DNA of 22,873 bases, from the IMG/VR virus record IMGVR_UViG_3300035092_000005, positions 1 through 22,873 of that record, one strand, 5' to 3'. Position 1 is the first letter of the stretch; the number at the start of each line of letters is the position of its first letter. The notes below the pieces were generated by a model. The model saw only the letters and a program-made list of their open reading frames with translations. It ran no database searches and was not told the origin of the DNA. This document shows positions 12,825 to 19,414 of the stretch, piece by piece. The position numbers and the translations under genes were made by a program. This stretch comes from a virus.

Positions 12825-13160
12825 TTAGTCGCAATATGGCTCGATAATCTTTACAAACCAACGTGAACCCTTAGTCGGTTTCCAGCCGCTTGCACTCTCC
12901 GCAATCATTTCGGGGGTAGGCTCTTCTTCGCGAATCTCGGCAAGAAAGGGGTGTAGAGAGTGCTCAGGGTTATCCTTAAAAGGACGAACCAGCACGCGCG
13001 CTAAATCACGGATATCCAGTTCTTGAAGCTGAATGTAGAACTTGCCCCCGTTCGTTAATACGCCCTCGCGTAGCTTGCAGATATACGCACTATAGATCGA
13101 ATCGGCGTAGGGCCGAGGTTGGCCGCCCTGTACGTGAACAACAATAATGCTATCCCTCAT
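12825..13160 (-). CDS. hypothetical phage protein, 111 aa
   Basis: A 111-residue protein with a strong AGGAG site eight bases before the ATG. The N-terminal half is beta-rich (MRDSIIVVHVQGGQPRPYAD, KFYIQLQELD), followed by a helix DLARVLVRPFKD and a C-terminal strand RWFVKIIEPYCD. No Cys pairs or membrane segments occur. It is the second gene from the leftward promoter. The function is unknown. Confidence 0.7.
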   Translation of the reverse strand: MRDSIIVVHVQGGQPRPYADSIYSAYICKLREGVLTNGGKFYIQLQELDIRDLARVLVRPFKDNPEHSLHPFLAEIREEEPTPEMIAESASGWKPTKGSRWFVKIIEPYCD

Positions 13161-13190
13161 CTCAATCTCTCCTGTTCATTCAAGCCGTTG

Positions 13191-13391
13191 TTATCTGCGA
13201 GCAAACGCGTCTTGCGCTGCATTAGACCCTTCGATACGAGCAAACGTGTCTTCTGCGAGCGCTTTTACGCCCTCAACGTGCCCCCGCTCGTATTCGTTCT
13301 GATCTTCTTGTCTGGCATAAAGGGTTATCGGCAGCCCGCGACTGCCTTCGTAAAACCCTCGATCATATGGTGACTGTTCTTGATATGACAT
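13191..13391 (-). CDS. first gene of leftward early operon, 66 aa
   Basis: From the ATG at 13391 (AAAGGA eight bases upstream) the product is 66 residues with SPYDRGFYEGSRGLPITLYA and NEYERGHVEGVKAL, a repeated Y-x-R-G-x-x-x-G pattern often seen in small phage proteins. An alternative GTG at 13496 also has a ribosome site (GAGG) and would add 35 residues, leaving a leader of about 38 bases from the predicted transcription start. Both starts are plausible. The function is unknown. Confidence 0.7.
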   Translation of the reverse strand: MSYQEQSPYDRGFYEGSRGLPITLYARQEDQNEYERGHVEGVKALAEDTFARIEGSNAAQDAFARR

Positions 13392-13540
13392 TGCGTTTAT
13401 CCTTTCATCAACTGTTTTCCGCCTCCCGGGGCAGCGCGGCGAATCCAAAACCCCCTCGTTAGGACTCGCTATTATCGGCAGTGCCTCTTGCTTCACTGCC
13501 GCCCCTCGCTGCTGCCCTCGGGAAGCGTCCCACGGCTGAG

Positions 13541-13569
13541 ACGTTAACTCTAAAACTAATATCTGTCAA
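13541..13569 (-). promoter_or_regulatory. promoter of the leftward early operon
   Basis: On the minus strand a perfect TTGACA (13564-13569) is followed after 17 bases by TAACGT (13541-13546). Transcription would start near 13534 and run through the whole 13391-3221 gene series. The -10 overlaps one copy of the TTAACT...AACTAAT element, a natural place for repression by the divergent XRE protein. Confidence 0.7.
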
Positions 13570-13597
13570 GCCCCTAAATTAACTTGCAACTAATTTA
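13544..13597. promoter_or_regulatory. duplicated operator-like element
   Basis: TTAACT and AACTAAT occur as a pair twice, at 13544-13560 (gap of four) and 13579-13594 (gap of three), 35 bases apart. The second copy lies within an inverted repeat, TAAATTA (13575-13581) and TAATTTA (13591-13597). One copy covers the leftward -10; the other lies upstream of its -35 and just before the XRE gene. This is the layout of a two-operator phage switch. Repeats are seen; binding is inferred. Confidence 0.55.
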
Positions 13598-13619
13598 TCC
13601 CCGTGTTAAGGTTTGCGCC

Positions 13620-13841
13620 GTGAAAGCCCTTAGAGAAACATTCAACAAACAAATCATAGAAGCGATGGCAGAGGAAGGGGTTAGCAACGCTGAACTGGCA
13701 AGACGGCTAAACTGCACCCCTGTAAACACATTCCAGATGCTGCGGAACAAGCGCAGCCTCGAACTGGATACAGTGGACAGGCTGGCGAAGGCGCTGGGCA
13801 GAAAGGTAGCCATCGTGTTGACCAAGAAGAACGGCACCTAA
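13620..13841 (+). CDS. XRE-family DNA-binding regulator, 73 aa
   Basis: The GTG at 13620 has AAGG eight bases upstream. The 73-residue product is almost entirely a helix-turn-helix of the XRE/Cro type: VSNAELARRLNCTPVNTFQM at residues 21-40, with the usual following helix LELDTVDRLAKALG, then a short strand VAIVL. There is no dimerisation or RecA-sensitive domain, so it resembles Cro or HigA-type regulators more than CI. It is transcribed away from the leftward operon and next to duplicated operator-like sites, so it probably controls both promoters. No symbol is assigned. Confidence 0.88.
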   Translation: MKALRETFNKQIIEAMAEEGVSNAELARRLNCTPVNTFQMLRNKRSLELDTVDRLAKALGRKVAIVLTKKNGT

Positions 13842-13923
13842 GAGATCTAAATGAGCGCCGATCGTGGATGCGAACGATTAACGAAACATCAATAAGGAAT
13901 CCACTTCCCGAAAGGACACCTAA

Positions 13924-14223
13924 ATGACAGCTACTCAAGAAGAATTGCCCGGCGTGGAGCAGGAGAAAATACCATCGCTGGAGCGAAAGATTAAGAAGTA
14001 TCAGGAATACAAGTTAGCCCGCATGGACGCCACCAAGCTTGAAGTCGAAGCGAAAGAGGCGGTGATGACGGAGATGCACAATCAAGGTTTGACGGTGTAC
14101 AAGCGGCCCGGCAAGTTTCCCTTCAAAGCAACGATTAAGATCGCCGGGGAAAACCTCAAAGTGGAAGAGGTTGACGAGGACGATATTGAAGGCGAGTCAG
14201 CCGGTGAAGACGCAGAGGAATAG
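13924..14223 (+). CDS. conserved phage protein, 99 aa
   Basis: A 99-residue protein with an AAAGGA site seven bases before its ATG. It starts with a Glu-rich stretch, then a long charged helix (SLERKIKKYQEYKLARMDATKLEVEAKE), a turn, a short beta hairpin, and a very acidic tail (VDEDDIEGESAGEDAEE). Proteins with this Y-Q-E-Y-K helix are common in phage early regions and have no proven role. The coiled-coil helix suggests a self-associating or adaptor protein. Confidence 0.75.
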   Translation: MTATQEELPGVEQEKIPSLERKIKKYQEYKLARMDATKLEVEAKEAVMTEMHNQGLTVYKRPGKFPFKATIKIAGENLKVEEVDEDDIEGESAGEDAEE

Positions 14224-14231
14224 TTCTCTTT

Positions 14232-14268
14232 GGTAGCGCTGGGGCGGTGACAAACCATTGGCGCTATC
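14232..14268 (+). other. stem-loop between two small genes
   Basis: GGTAGCGC (14232-14239) can pair with GCGCTATC (14261-14268), eight pairs with one G-U, enclosing a 21-base loop; a short TTTG follows. It could be a weak terminator or attenuator between the 99-residue and 75-residue genes. The loop is long for a classical terminator. Confidence 0.3.
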
Positions 14269-14307
14269 TTTGAGCAGGGAGATTTTCTCACTAACGAAAG
14301 GACACTC

Positions 14308-14535
14308 ATGCCTGAATACAAACAGTACCGTCGTACCCAGATCGCAGAAATGACCGACTGGACGCCAGACTTCGATATGACAAATGTCTCTGTGACCGCT
14401 GTGGATCGGAATGCGGGGAGTCCTAAAGAGGGCGATAAAATCGCTCGCAACCCAGCTGACCATGATGACAAATGGCTCGTAGCAAAGGCGTACTTCGAAG
14501 CCAACTTTGAGGAGAATCATGCCAATAACACCTAA
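14308..14535 (+). CDS. conserved phage protein, 75 aa
   Basis: A 75-residue protein: YRRTQIAEMTDWTPDFDMTN, then VSVTAVDRNAGSPKEGDKIA, then KWLVAKAYFEANFEEN. This order (R-R-T-x-I-A-E-M, a middle S-V-x-x-x-D, then NP..H.D.WLVA..YF..N) recurs in many phages, where it has no known role. An AAAGGA site lies five bases before the ATG. Its end overlaps the start of the LexA-like gene by 17 bases, and its last codons supply that gene's GAGGAG site. Confidence 0.75.
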   Translation: MPEYKQYRRTQIAEMTDWTPDFDMTNVSVTAVDRNAGSPKEGDKIARNPADHDDKWLVAKAYFEANFEENHANNT

Positions 14536-14752
14536 GCAACAGAGAATTCTACACTTCATTTCCGGCTATATTCAGAGCAACAAACAAGCGCCGACAATCT
14601 CAGAAATCGGACACTACTTTGAAATGCGTTCCCCTGCAAGTGTTCATCAGGTATTAGTAGCGCTAGAGCGTCAAGGGTTGATTAAGCGAATACCCAATAT
14701 CAGCCGGGGAATTCAGATCGTTCAGCAGGAGAAGGAATTCAATGTCAGTTGA
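14519..14752 (+). CDS. LexA-type winged-helix DNA-binding protein without peptidase
   Basis: The ATG at 14519 has a perfect GAGGAG four bases upstream. The 77-residue product matches the LexA N-terminal winged helix over its length: ITPKQQRILHFISGYIQSN (3-21), recognition region PTISEIGHYFEMRSPASVHQ (25-44), LVALERQGLIKR and wing PNISRGIQIV. Full LexA has about 200 residues with a self-cleaving peptidase domain; here it is absent, so the protein cannot be inactivated by RecA-stimulated self-cleavage. It may compete with host LexA at SOS-type sites or control phage genes. It is coupled to the next gene by an 11-base overlap. Confidence 0.85.
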   Translation: MPITPKQQRILHFISGYIQSNKQAPTISEIGHYFEMRSPASVHQVLVALERQGLIKRIPNISRGIQIVQQEKEFNVS

Positions 14753-15209
14753 GATGCCGAAACGGATTCAGCGTAAACGAGAGCGCGGTTGGCGGATGCC
14801 TAAAGGCGTCGTCTATGTAGGGCGTCCGTCAAGGTGGGGAAATCCCTTTACCGTAGGCGAACAGTACTTTGCGGGTGAGCCTTATCTAGAAGTCTACGGG
14901 CATTTGATGGAAAGATTTGAATGGCAAGGTCAACTCGCAGGGCGTGTAACAGCAGAAAACTGTCTGCTTCTGTTCCGTGCATGGTGCGAGAAATATATGG
15001 AGCGAGGGCCGGGCGGCGAATGGATCGAAAGCTTGCGCGGCAAAGACTTGGCTTGTTGGTGCAAAGTTTTTGACAAGAACGGAAACCGAGTACCATGTCA
15101 TGGTGATATACTTCTTTCCTTAGCAAATGATTTACCAATGGAGGAAGTGTGCGCGCCGTTGACTACAACCAACTCAAACGAAAGCGATGTTCCAAATGTC
15201 AGAAGGTAA
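14742..15209 (+). CDS. DUF4326 family protein, 155 aa
   Basis: Residues 10-36 carry the DUF4326 signature (a basic run, then GWRMPKGVVYVGRPSRWGNP). A second conserved block, LRGKDLACWCK at 98-108, is followed by PCHGDILLSLAND at 118-130. The family occurs in phages and bacteria and has no established biochemical role; the conserved Cys/His residues near the end suggest a metal or catalytic site. AAGGA precedes the ATG. It overlaps the LexA-like gene upstream and the endonuclease VII gene downstream. The last 25 residues are not conserved and overlap that gene. Confidence 0.85.
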   Translation: MSVEMPKRIQRKRERGWRMPKGVVYVGRPSRWGNPFTVGEQYFAGEPYLEVYGHLMERFEWQGQLAGRVTAENCLLLFRAWCEKYMERGPGGEWIESLRGKDLACWCKVFDKNGNRVPCHGDILLSLANDLPMEEVCAPLTTTNSNESDVPNVRR

Positions 15210-15678
15210 GGAGTGTTAAATACTTCAATAAGACCTACCACCGTCCCGGCCCCTTGGCGGACTCCGCTATCGGTCTCGATGTAAGGACTGTGAATACACA
15301 GACTGCCGAGAATACGCCGAAGGCAACCGTCCTCGCAGAAATGCAAGGCTCAGGAAGTGGAGGGCGGCTAATCCAGAGAAGGCGCGAGCGAAGGACAGGA
15401 GGGGAAGATACAGATCGCTCTACGGGCTAACGCTGGATGAAGTTGAAGCAATTAAAGCCGCAAATGAGCACAGGTGCTGGATATGCAACAAGGCTCGAAA
15501 CGCTCTTTACATAGACCACGATCACGCTACTCGTAAGGTGCGAGGGGCGCTGTGCCCAGTTTGCAATACCTACTTAGGGAAGATTGATGACGACATCGAA
15601 ACGATGGAGCGAATGATTCAATACGTAAAAGGCGATCCGTGTCACGCAGATATCTTGCTGGAGCTAGCCAATCAATGA
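15149..15678 (+). pseudogene. endonuclease VII-like HNH nuclease, frameshifted
   Basis: A GTG at 15149 with GGAGG four bases upstream opens a frame with a first zinc site (KRCSKCQKVRSVKYFNKTYH). At a run of four C (15250-15253) that frame loses sense. Shifting back one base gives GLRYRSRCKDCE, a basic helix (ARLRKWRAANPEKARAK), GLTLDEVEAIKAANEHRC, and the endonuclease VII core: CWIC, DHDH at 15514-15525, KVRGALCPVCN and TYLG. Such enzymes cut branched DNA and Holliday junctions. One added C restores a 176-residue protein. Its last 14 residues (DPCHADILLELANQ) belong to another family, DUF4326. As written, the gene cannot give the full enzyme without a -1 frameshift. Confidence 0.82.
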
Positions 15679-15755
15679 GGTTCAAGTTAATTACGAGAGT
15701 GCCTAATGTTTCGCGCGGGATTCGACTCGTAGACCAGCCTGTCAATCCAAGTTGA
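15675..15755 (+). pseudogene. relict C-terminus of a second LexA-like winged helix
   Basis: A 26-codon frame from the ATG at 15675 (overlapping the endonuclease VII stop as ATGA) reads LITRVPNVSRGIRLVDQ, which lines up residue for residue with LIKRIPNISRGIQIVQQ at the end of the LexA-like protein encoded 1 kb upstream. The recognition helices are absent, so this fragment cannot bind DNA. The DNA differs clearly from the intact copy, so it is not a recent tandem duplication but a remnant of a diverged relative. Confidence 0.65.
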
Positions 15756-15764
15756 GAACGATCC

Positions 15765-18371
15765 TCAATCACCCTCATAAAGAAGTAATGCCTGGCTGAG
15801 TTTCTTTCCGGCTGTGTCGTCAGTTTGATGCGCTGCTACAATGTTCTCATCCCACACTGCATCTGCTATCAATCCGCTTGTGGGGAATACCGGATCAACC
15901 ACTGCGATTACAACTCCACACTCGTAGAGAAAGTAGTCAACACTCGTCCCCCCGGTGACCAGACCGATCGCAGCAGCAGCGGACGGGTAGACTGATTGGG
16001 TGACGCCTTTAACTACACCGGTCGGCGTGCTGCCGGGAATACTGATTGAGTAATCAATTCCATCTACTGTAATCGAAGGAGAGCCCGCGCCAATGGCCGA
16101 TGACTTCTTTACCCATAACCAGCCCATGCAGCCGAGCACCAAGAGCCGCGAGATGTCAATATCACCAGACTCAGCGGATTCAAGGCCGTAGTTCTGTCGT
16201 GCCTGTGATGAGCCCGCCTGTTGGCGGTAGTTAGTTTCGCTCAGCGGACGCTCATTAACCGCGCCAGTGCCACCAGTGGTATCAAACTGATCCTCATTAA
16301 CAGCGGTTGGGAATTTTGCTACGCAGCGCACGTCGCCGGGATCAGTCAAGTCTCCTAAGTCGTCAATGTATAAGTGACTGATCCAGCGGTTGGCATTGGA
16401 GCCGCTCGAGTCGCCGCCAAATAACAGGAAGCTTGTAAGTGAGGTCTGTCCATTTGTGAATTGATTGAACAAGGTCAATTCATTAACGCCGTCAACATAT
16501 ATCGCTACGTCTAAATCGTCAGCCCCGACAGCCATTAGCCACGAGATAGTAATGCGATAGAATGTGTTGACGGACAATGAACGAGTGCCGTCCGTTGTTC
16601 CCGCTCCCGCTGCCTGCCATTGCAGGACTCCAGCAGAAGTGATCGCCAGCGTTCCCAGTGCAGATCCCAACCCATTGTCGAGCGTGGCTATGGGCTCGGG
16701 AGTCCCCGAAGGGAGAGCGTCTGTGCGCCAGTAGAAACTCAACCTACCCGGATCAACGCTGATACTTTTACGTCCGATATTGCTATCCGGTACAAGCTTC
16801 AACGATGAATGCGAATATGGGCCACTCGGTTTGATTGTCGTATCCCAGACGGGAGCACCTGTAACGCGATCATAAAGATGGGTTCCACCTGTTGCCGCCC
16901 CTCCCGGTTCAAGAAAGACGATATTGCCTCCCTTTCCAAACAAACCAGACCTGACCGCCGAAATAATCTGACTGGACGTGAGCGGAGTCCCGCCTGCGTT
17001 ATCAGCCACTTCCTTCACCACGGAACCGCTGATCGCATCAGCGTAAGTCTGGCCACTATCTGTTAAAAACATTCCTTCCGCGATTTGCGCCACTGTTGGG
17101 ATATCACTGACGGCAGCAGGGGCGGCAGGTAAATTGTCAGTCTTGGCTTTGATTGCCCCAACTTCAGTATCGATGTAACCAGCGATTGTCCCGAGAGTTG
17201 AATTCACCGTACTGAACGCTCCGCTAATATCGGAAGCATCTGCTGGATCAGTAGGCAAGTTATCCGTCTTTGTCTTGATGGCCGCACTATCAGATTTGAC
17301 CGCTACGATGTCTGCTGAAATTGATACGCCAGCGGGAGCGCCTAAACGAGCAAATGCATCTCCCGTCATCGCGGGAGCTGTCGCGCCCTTCCAGTCGATC
17401 ACGTTGGAGTCGATTTGATTTGCAACAGTGAAGGCTAACTGGTCTGTCTTTGTCTTGATGGCGCCAGTATCACTCTTAGCGGCTGCTATGTCAGCACTAA
17501 TTGAAGCTCCAGATGGAGCACCGATACGCGCGTAAATGTCGCCAGTTAGAAAGTCGATGATTCGTTTGGCGATCGATCCCGCTGTCGTCATGCCCGACGT
17601 GAGAGCATTCCAGATGTCAGCAACTGAGTGGCTGCTTCGCGATGAGACCGTGGCGTCAAGGTTGTCCAGTTTGGCAGCTCGCGCATCAGTCCACACATCA
17701 TCAATGAGCAATCCACCTGCGGTGCCAGGAATAGCATCAGGAAGAGAGTTTATAGTTCCGGTGGGAGTAGCCTTGTCGAAGAACTTCTTGAAAGCTGCCG
17801 CGATCTGTCCGGCAGTTTCAGTTAAAGCCGTGCCAAGAATTTGTGAGAGGTTGGATTTAACTACGCCGGATGTAAAGTCCAGTTGTCCCGCCCCAGAACC
17901 AGAAGAAAGCAACACACTTGCGCCAATGTCCCGGCCTGTCTGTGTGGTTCCGCCCAGCTTCACCGCATTAGCATCTACCTGCCCGTTCGCAGGCTGATTG
18001 ATCTGTCCTGCCCCTGTACCTCTCGTGTATAAACCTCCGGCAGCTTCAGCGGCAGCATTAGGAAGTGCGGTTAATCCAAGCCTGACAGCATCCGTAGGAT
18101 CAGCGGCTGTTGTTACAATGTTGACTGTCTGTGGGACTGCGCCTGTGCCGGTGAAGTTGAAGCCAATGTTATTCCCATTCGTATCAGCTTGACTCATTGC
18201 GTACTTATAAAACCCTGTAGTCCCGTCCTCAGTGACAGTTCCGCCGCCAGCCGCAAACGTGCCATCAATACAACGCCGCACGGTCCAAGTCACGCCACTC
18301 TTGATCCCGCCTGTTGAGGCGTCAACCCCCTGGAACGTTAGAAACTGAGAGGCTACATTTTTTCTGTACAC
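15765..18371 (-). CDS. tail fibre / appendage protein with LamG-like domain, 868 aa
   Basis: A GTG-started 868-residue protein with AGGAGG ten bases upstream. Residues 1-95 form a beta domain common at the base of phage appendage proteins. A Gly/Ala-rich region follows with RLGLTALPNAAAEAAGGL. Two 32-residue repeats lie at 281-312 and 341-372 (ARxGAPxGxSISADI, then AxKSDxxAIKTKTDxL), with a partial third near 405. Residues about 540-680 resemble a LamG/concanavalin lectin sandwich, with LSFYWRTDALP and FYRITISWLM. The end holds IADAVWDENIVAAHQTDDTAG, a motif of phage structural proteins. Together this suggests a fibre that reaches and binds host surface sugars. It is the last gene of the right-hand leftward operon. 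Confidence 0.82.
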   Translation of the reverse strand: MYRKNVASQFLTFQGVDASTGGIKSGVTWTVRRCIDGTFAAGGGTVTEDGTTGFYKYAMSQADTNGNNIGFNFTGTGAVPQTVNIVTTAADPTDAVRLGLTALPNAAAEAAGGLYTRGTGAGQINQPANGQVDANAVKLGGTTQTGRDIGASVLLSSGSGAGQLDFTSGVVKSNLSQILGTALTETAGQIAAAFKKFFDKATPTGTINSLPDAIPGTAGGLLIDDVWTDARAAKLDNLDATVSSRSSHSVADIWNALTSGMTTAGSIAKRIIDFLTGDIYARIGAPSGASISADIAAAKSDTGAIKTKTDQLAFTVANQIDSNVIDWKGATAPAMTGDAFARLGAPAGVSISADIVAVKSDSAAIKTKTDNLPTDPADASDISGAFSTVNSTLGTIAGYIDTEVGAIKAKTDNLPAAPAAVSDIPTVAQIAEGMFLTDSGQTYADAISGSVVKEVADNAGGTPLTSSQIISAVRSGLFGKGGNIVFLEPGGAATGGTHLYDRVTGAPVWDTTIKPSGPYSHSSLKLVPDSNIGRKSISVDPGRLSFYWRTDALPSGTPEPIATLDNGLGSALGTLAITSAGVLQWQAAGAGTTDGTRSLSVNTFYRITISWLMAVGADDLDVAIYVDGVNELTLFNQFTNGQTSLTSFLLFGGDSSGSNANRWISHLYIDDLGDLTDPGDVRCVAKFPTAVNEDQFDTTGGTGAVNERPLSETNYRQQAGSSQARQNYGLESAESGDIDISRLLVLGCMGWLWVKKSSAIGAGSPSITVDGIDYSISIPGSTPTGVVKGVTQSVYPSAAAAIGLVTGGTSVDYFLYECGVVIAVVDPVFPTSGLIADAVWDENIVAAHQTDDTAGKKLSQALLLYEGD
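17256..17531 (-). repeat. two 32-codon repeats within the tail fibre gene
   Basis: Codons 281-312 (17436-17531) and 341-372 (17256-17351) encode near-identical segments starting AR(I/L)GAP and ending KTKTD(Q/N)L, separated by 28 codons. The pattern of small residues and regular K, D and I spacing suggests a fibrous, trimeric helical shaft. Copy number of such repeats often varies between related phages. Confidence 0.7.
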
Positions 18372-18872
18372 TTAGAAAACGCCTCCTATTGTCTTTGTGG
18401 CTCCAGTGGCCCAACCCGGACTAAACGTTAAAACTGGCGCATCAATATAACTAGAACCGTTGACGGTAATCGTTCCGTTCTTATTTCCAGTACCCGATGG
18501 TCTGCTATGCCACCATTCGAGTGCAAGTTGATCGTTGGCGTTCCACGCTCCCGAATCCCATGAAATACTATCATCATAAGTACCCGTTGCAGTGCGGGAG
18601 GTTCCAAAACTGGAAGTAGATTGAGCTACTCCTGATGAGTTGCGACGCACTAATCGCAGATGCATCGAATAAGGCGTCGTCATAGCGGACACAACATAGT
18701 GAATCGTCCAAGTCTGGGTACCGCTCAGTAATTCACCCGCCGATAACCCGGTGCGAACAAGCGTTAGAGCGAGCGTGTCGGTGGACGTGGCGATATTGCC
18801 TGAACCGATAGTTGTACCGCTCGGGGTGAGCGAGAGTGCGGTAGTTGAAACGAGATAGTTACGTTGAGCCAT
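18372..18872 (-). CDS. putative phage structural protein, 166 aa
   Basis: A 166-residue Ser/Thr/Gly-rich protein without cysteine, predicted all-beta: SGNIATSTDTLALTLVRTGL, QTWTIHYVVSAMTT, DQLALEWWHSRPSG, then GTITVNGSSYIDAPVLTF. This composition is typical of tail or baseplate decoration proteins. Its ATG overlaps the previous stop (TGATG) and the next gene starts directly after its stop. The exact role is unknown. Confidence 0.7.
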   Translation of the reverse strand: MAQRNYLVSTTALSLTPSGTTIGSGNIATSTDTLALTLVRTGLSAGELLSGTQTWTIHYVVSAMTTPYSMHLRLVRRNSSGVAQSTSSFGTSRTATGTYDDSISWDSGAWNANDQLALEWWHSRPSGTGNKNGTITVNGSSYIDAPVLTFSPGWATGATKTIGGVF

Positions 18873-19414
18873 CAGCCTCTTACGAACACAGTTCCTTTCT
18901 TAAACTCAAGCGCCGTGGCGCTGTATGCCTTGCCCACACGCTGGACCAGATTACCCGATCCGGTTGGCGCCGTAGCTGTGACCCCTCCAGGCACGTTAGC
19001 CGATAGATATTGTTCCTCACCACCTGTCAACCCTGATAGTTGATCATTCGCGCCCTGACTGTAGACCGTGGCTGGATCGCCTGAATCAACATTAACCAAA
19101 ACAAATCCGTCAGCTTGCTTACTTGCGCTCGCATCTGCTAATCGCGCTTTCGGTGTGCCTGAGTCGTTCCAGATATTCACAAGATCACCCGCGCCTAAAG
19201 CTTCTGAAGCGGTGAAGTCCGCGCCGATGATTCCGCCTGTCGCACTGATCTCAACATCTCCAGTGCCACTGTCTGCGCCCGTCGATGAGATCGTAACCCC
19301 TGAACCTTGAACAATCTTGCGGACAACTGCCTGCCCCGCGGTCGCGATATCCAGATCATCACGCTGGACCGTGCTGTCTTTAATCTGTCTGCCTGTAACT
19401 TCTGTTCTAGCCAT
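18872..19414 (-). CDS. putative phage surface/decoration protein, 180 aa
   Basis: A 180-residue protein. The start (MARTEVTGRQIKDSTVQRDD, then LDIATAGQ) resembles the N-terminus of phage fibre subunits. The middle, ASEALGAGDLVNIWNDSG followed by AKLADAS-type text and GFVLVNVDSGD, resembles small beta-barrel decoration or cement domains that begin with a G-D-x-V strand. The end has GNLVQRVGKAYSATALEF. It overlaps its neighbours by one base on both sides, so all four structural genes here are coupled. Confidence 0.7.
   Translation of the reverse strand: MARTEVTGRQIKDSTVQRDDLDIATAGQAVVRKIVQGSGVTISSTGADSGTGDVEISATGGIIGADFTASEALGAGDLVNIWNDSGTPKARLADASASKQADGFVLVNVDSGDPATVYSQGANDQLSGLTGGEEQYLSANVPGGVTATAPTGSGNLVQRVGKAYSATALEFKKGTVFVRG

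Noticed and set aside
13842-13923. Two tiny frames (14 and 19 codons) between the XRE gene and the next gene
   Set aside because: No ribosome sites and too short to distinguish from chance.
14082-14559. Minus-strand open frames opposite the plus-strand regulator block
   Set aside because: They lie against two small genes with good ribosome sites; the translations are Ser- and Leu-rich shadow sequence.
15752-15768. Hairpin TTGAG / CTCAA between convergent gene ends as a bidirectional terminator
   Set aside because: Only five pairs, AT-rich, no T tract on either side; the position is right but the structure is too weak to call.
17536-18192. Plus-strand open frames opposite the tail fibre gene
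   Set aside because: Low-complexity Ala/Pro/Val translation caused by the biased composition of the fibre gene; no start signals.
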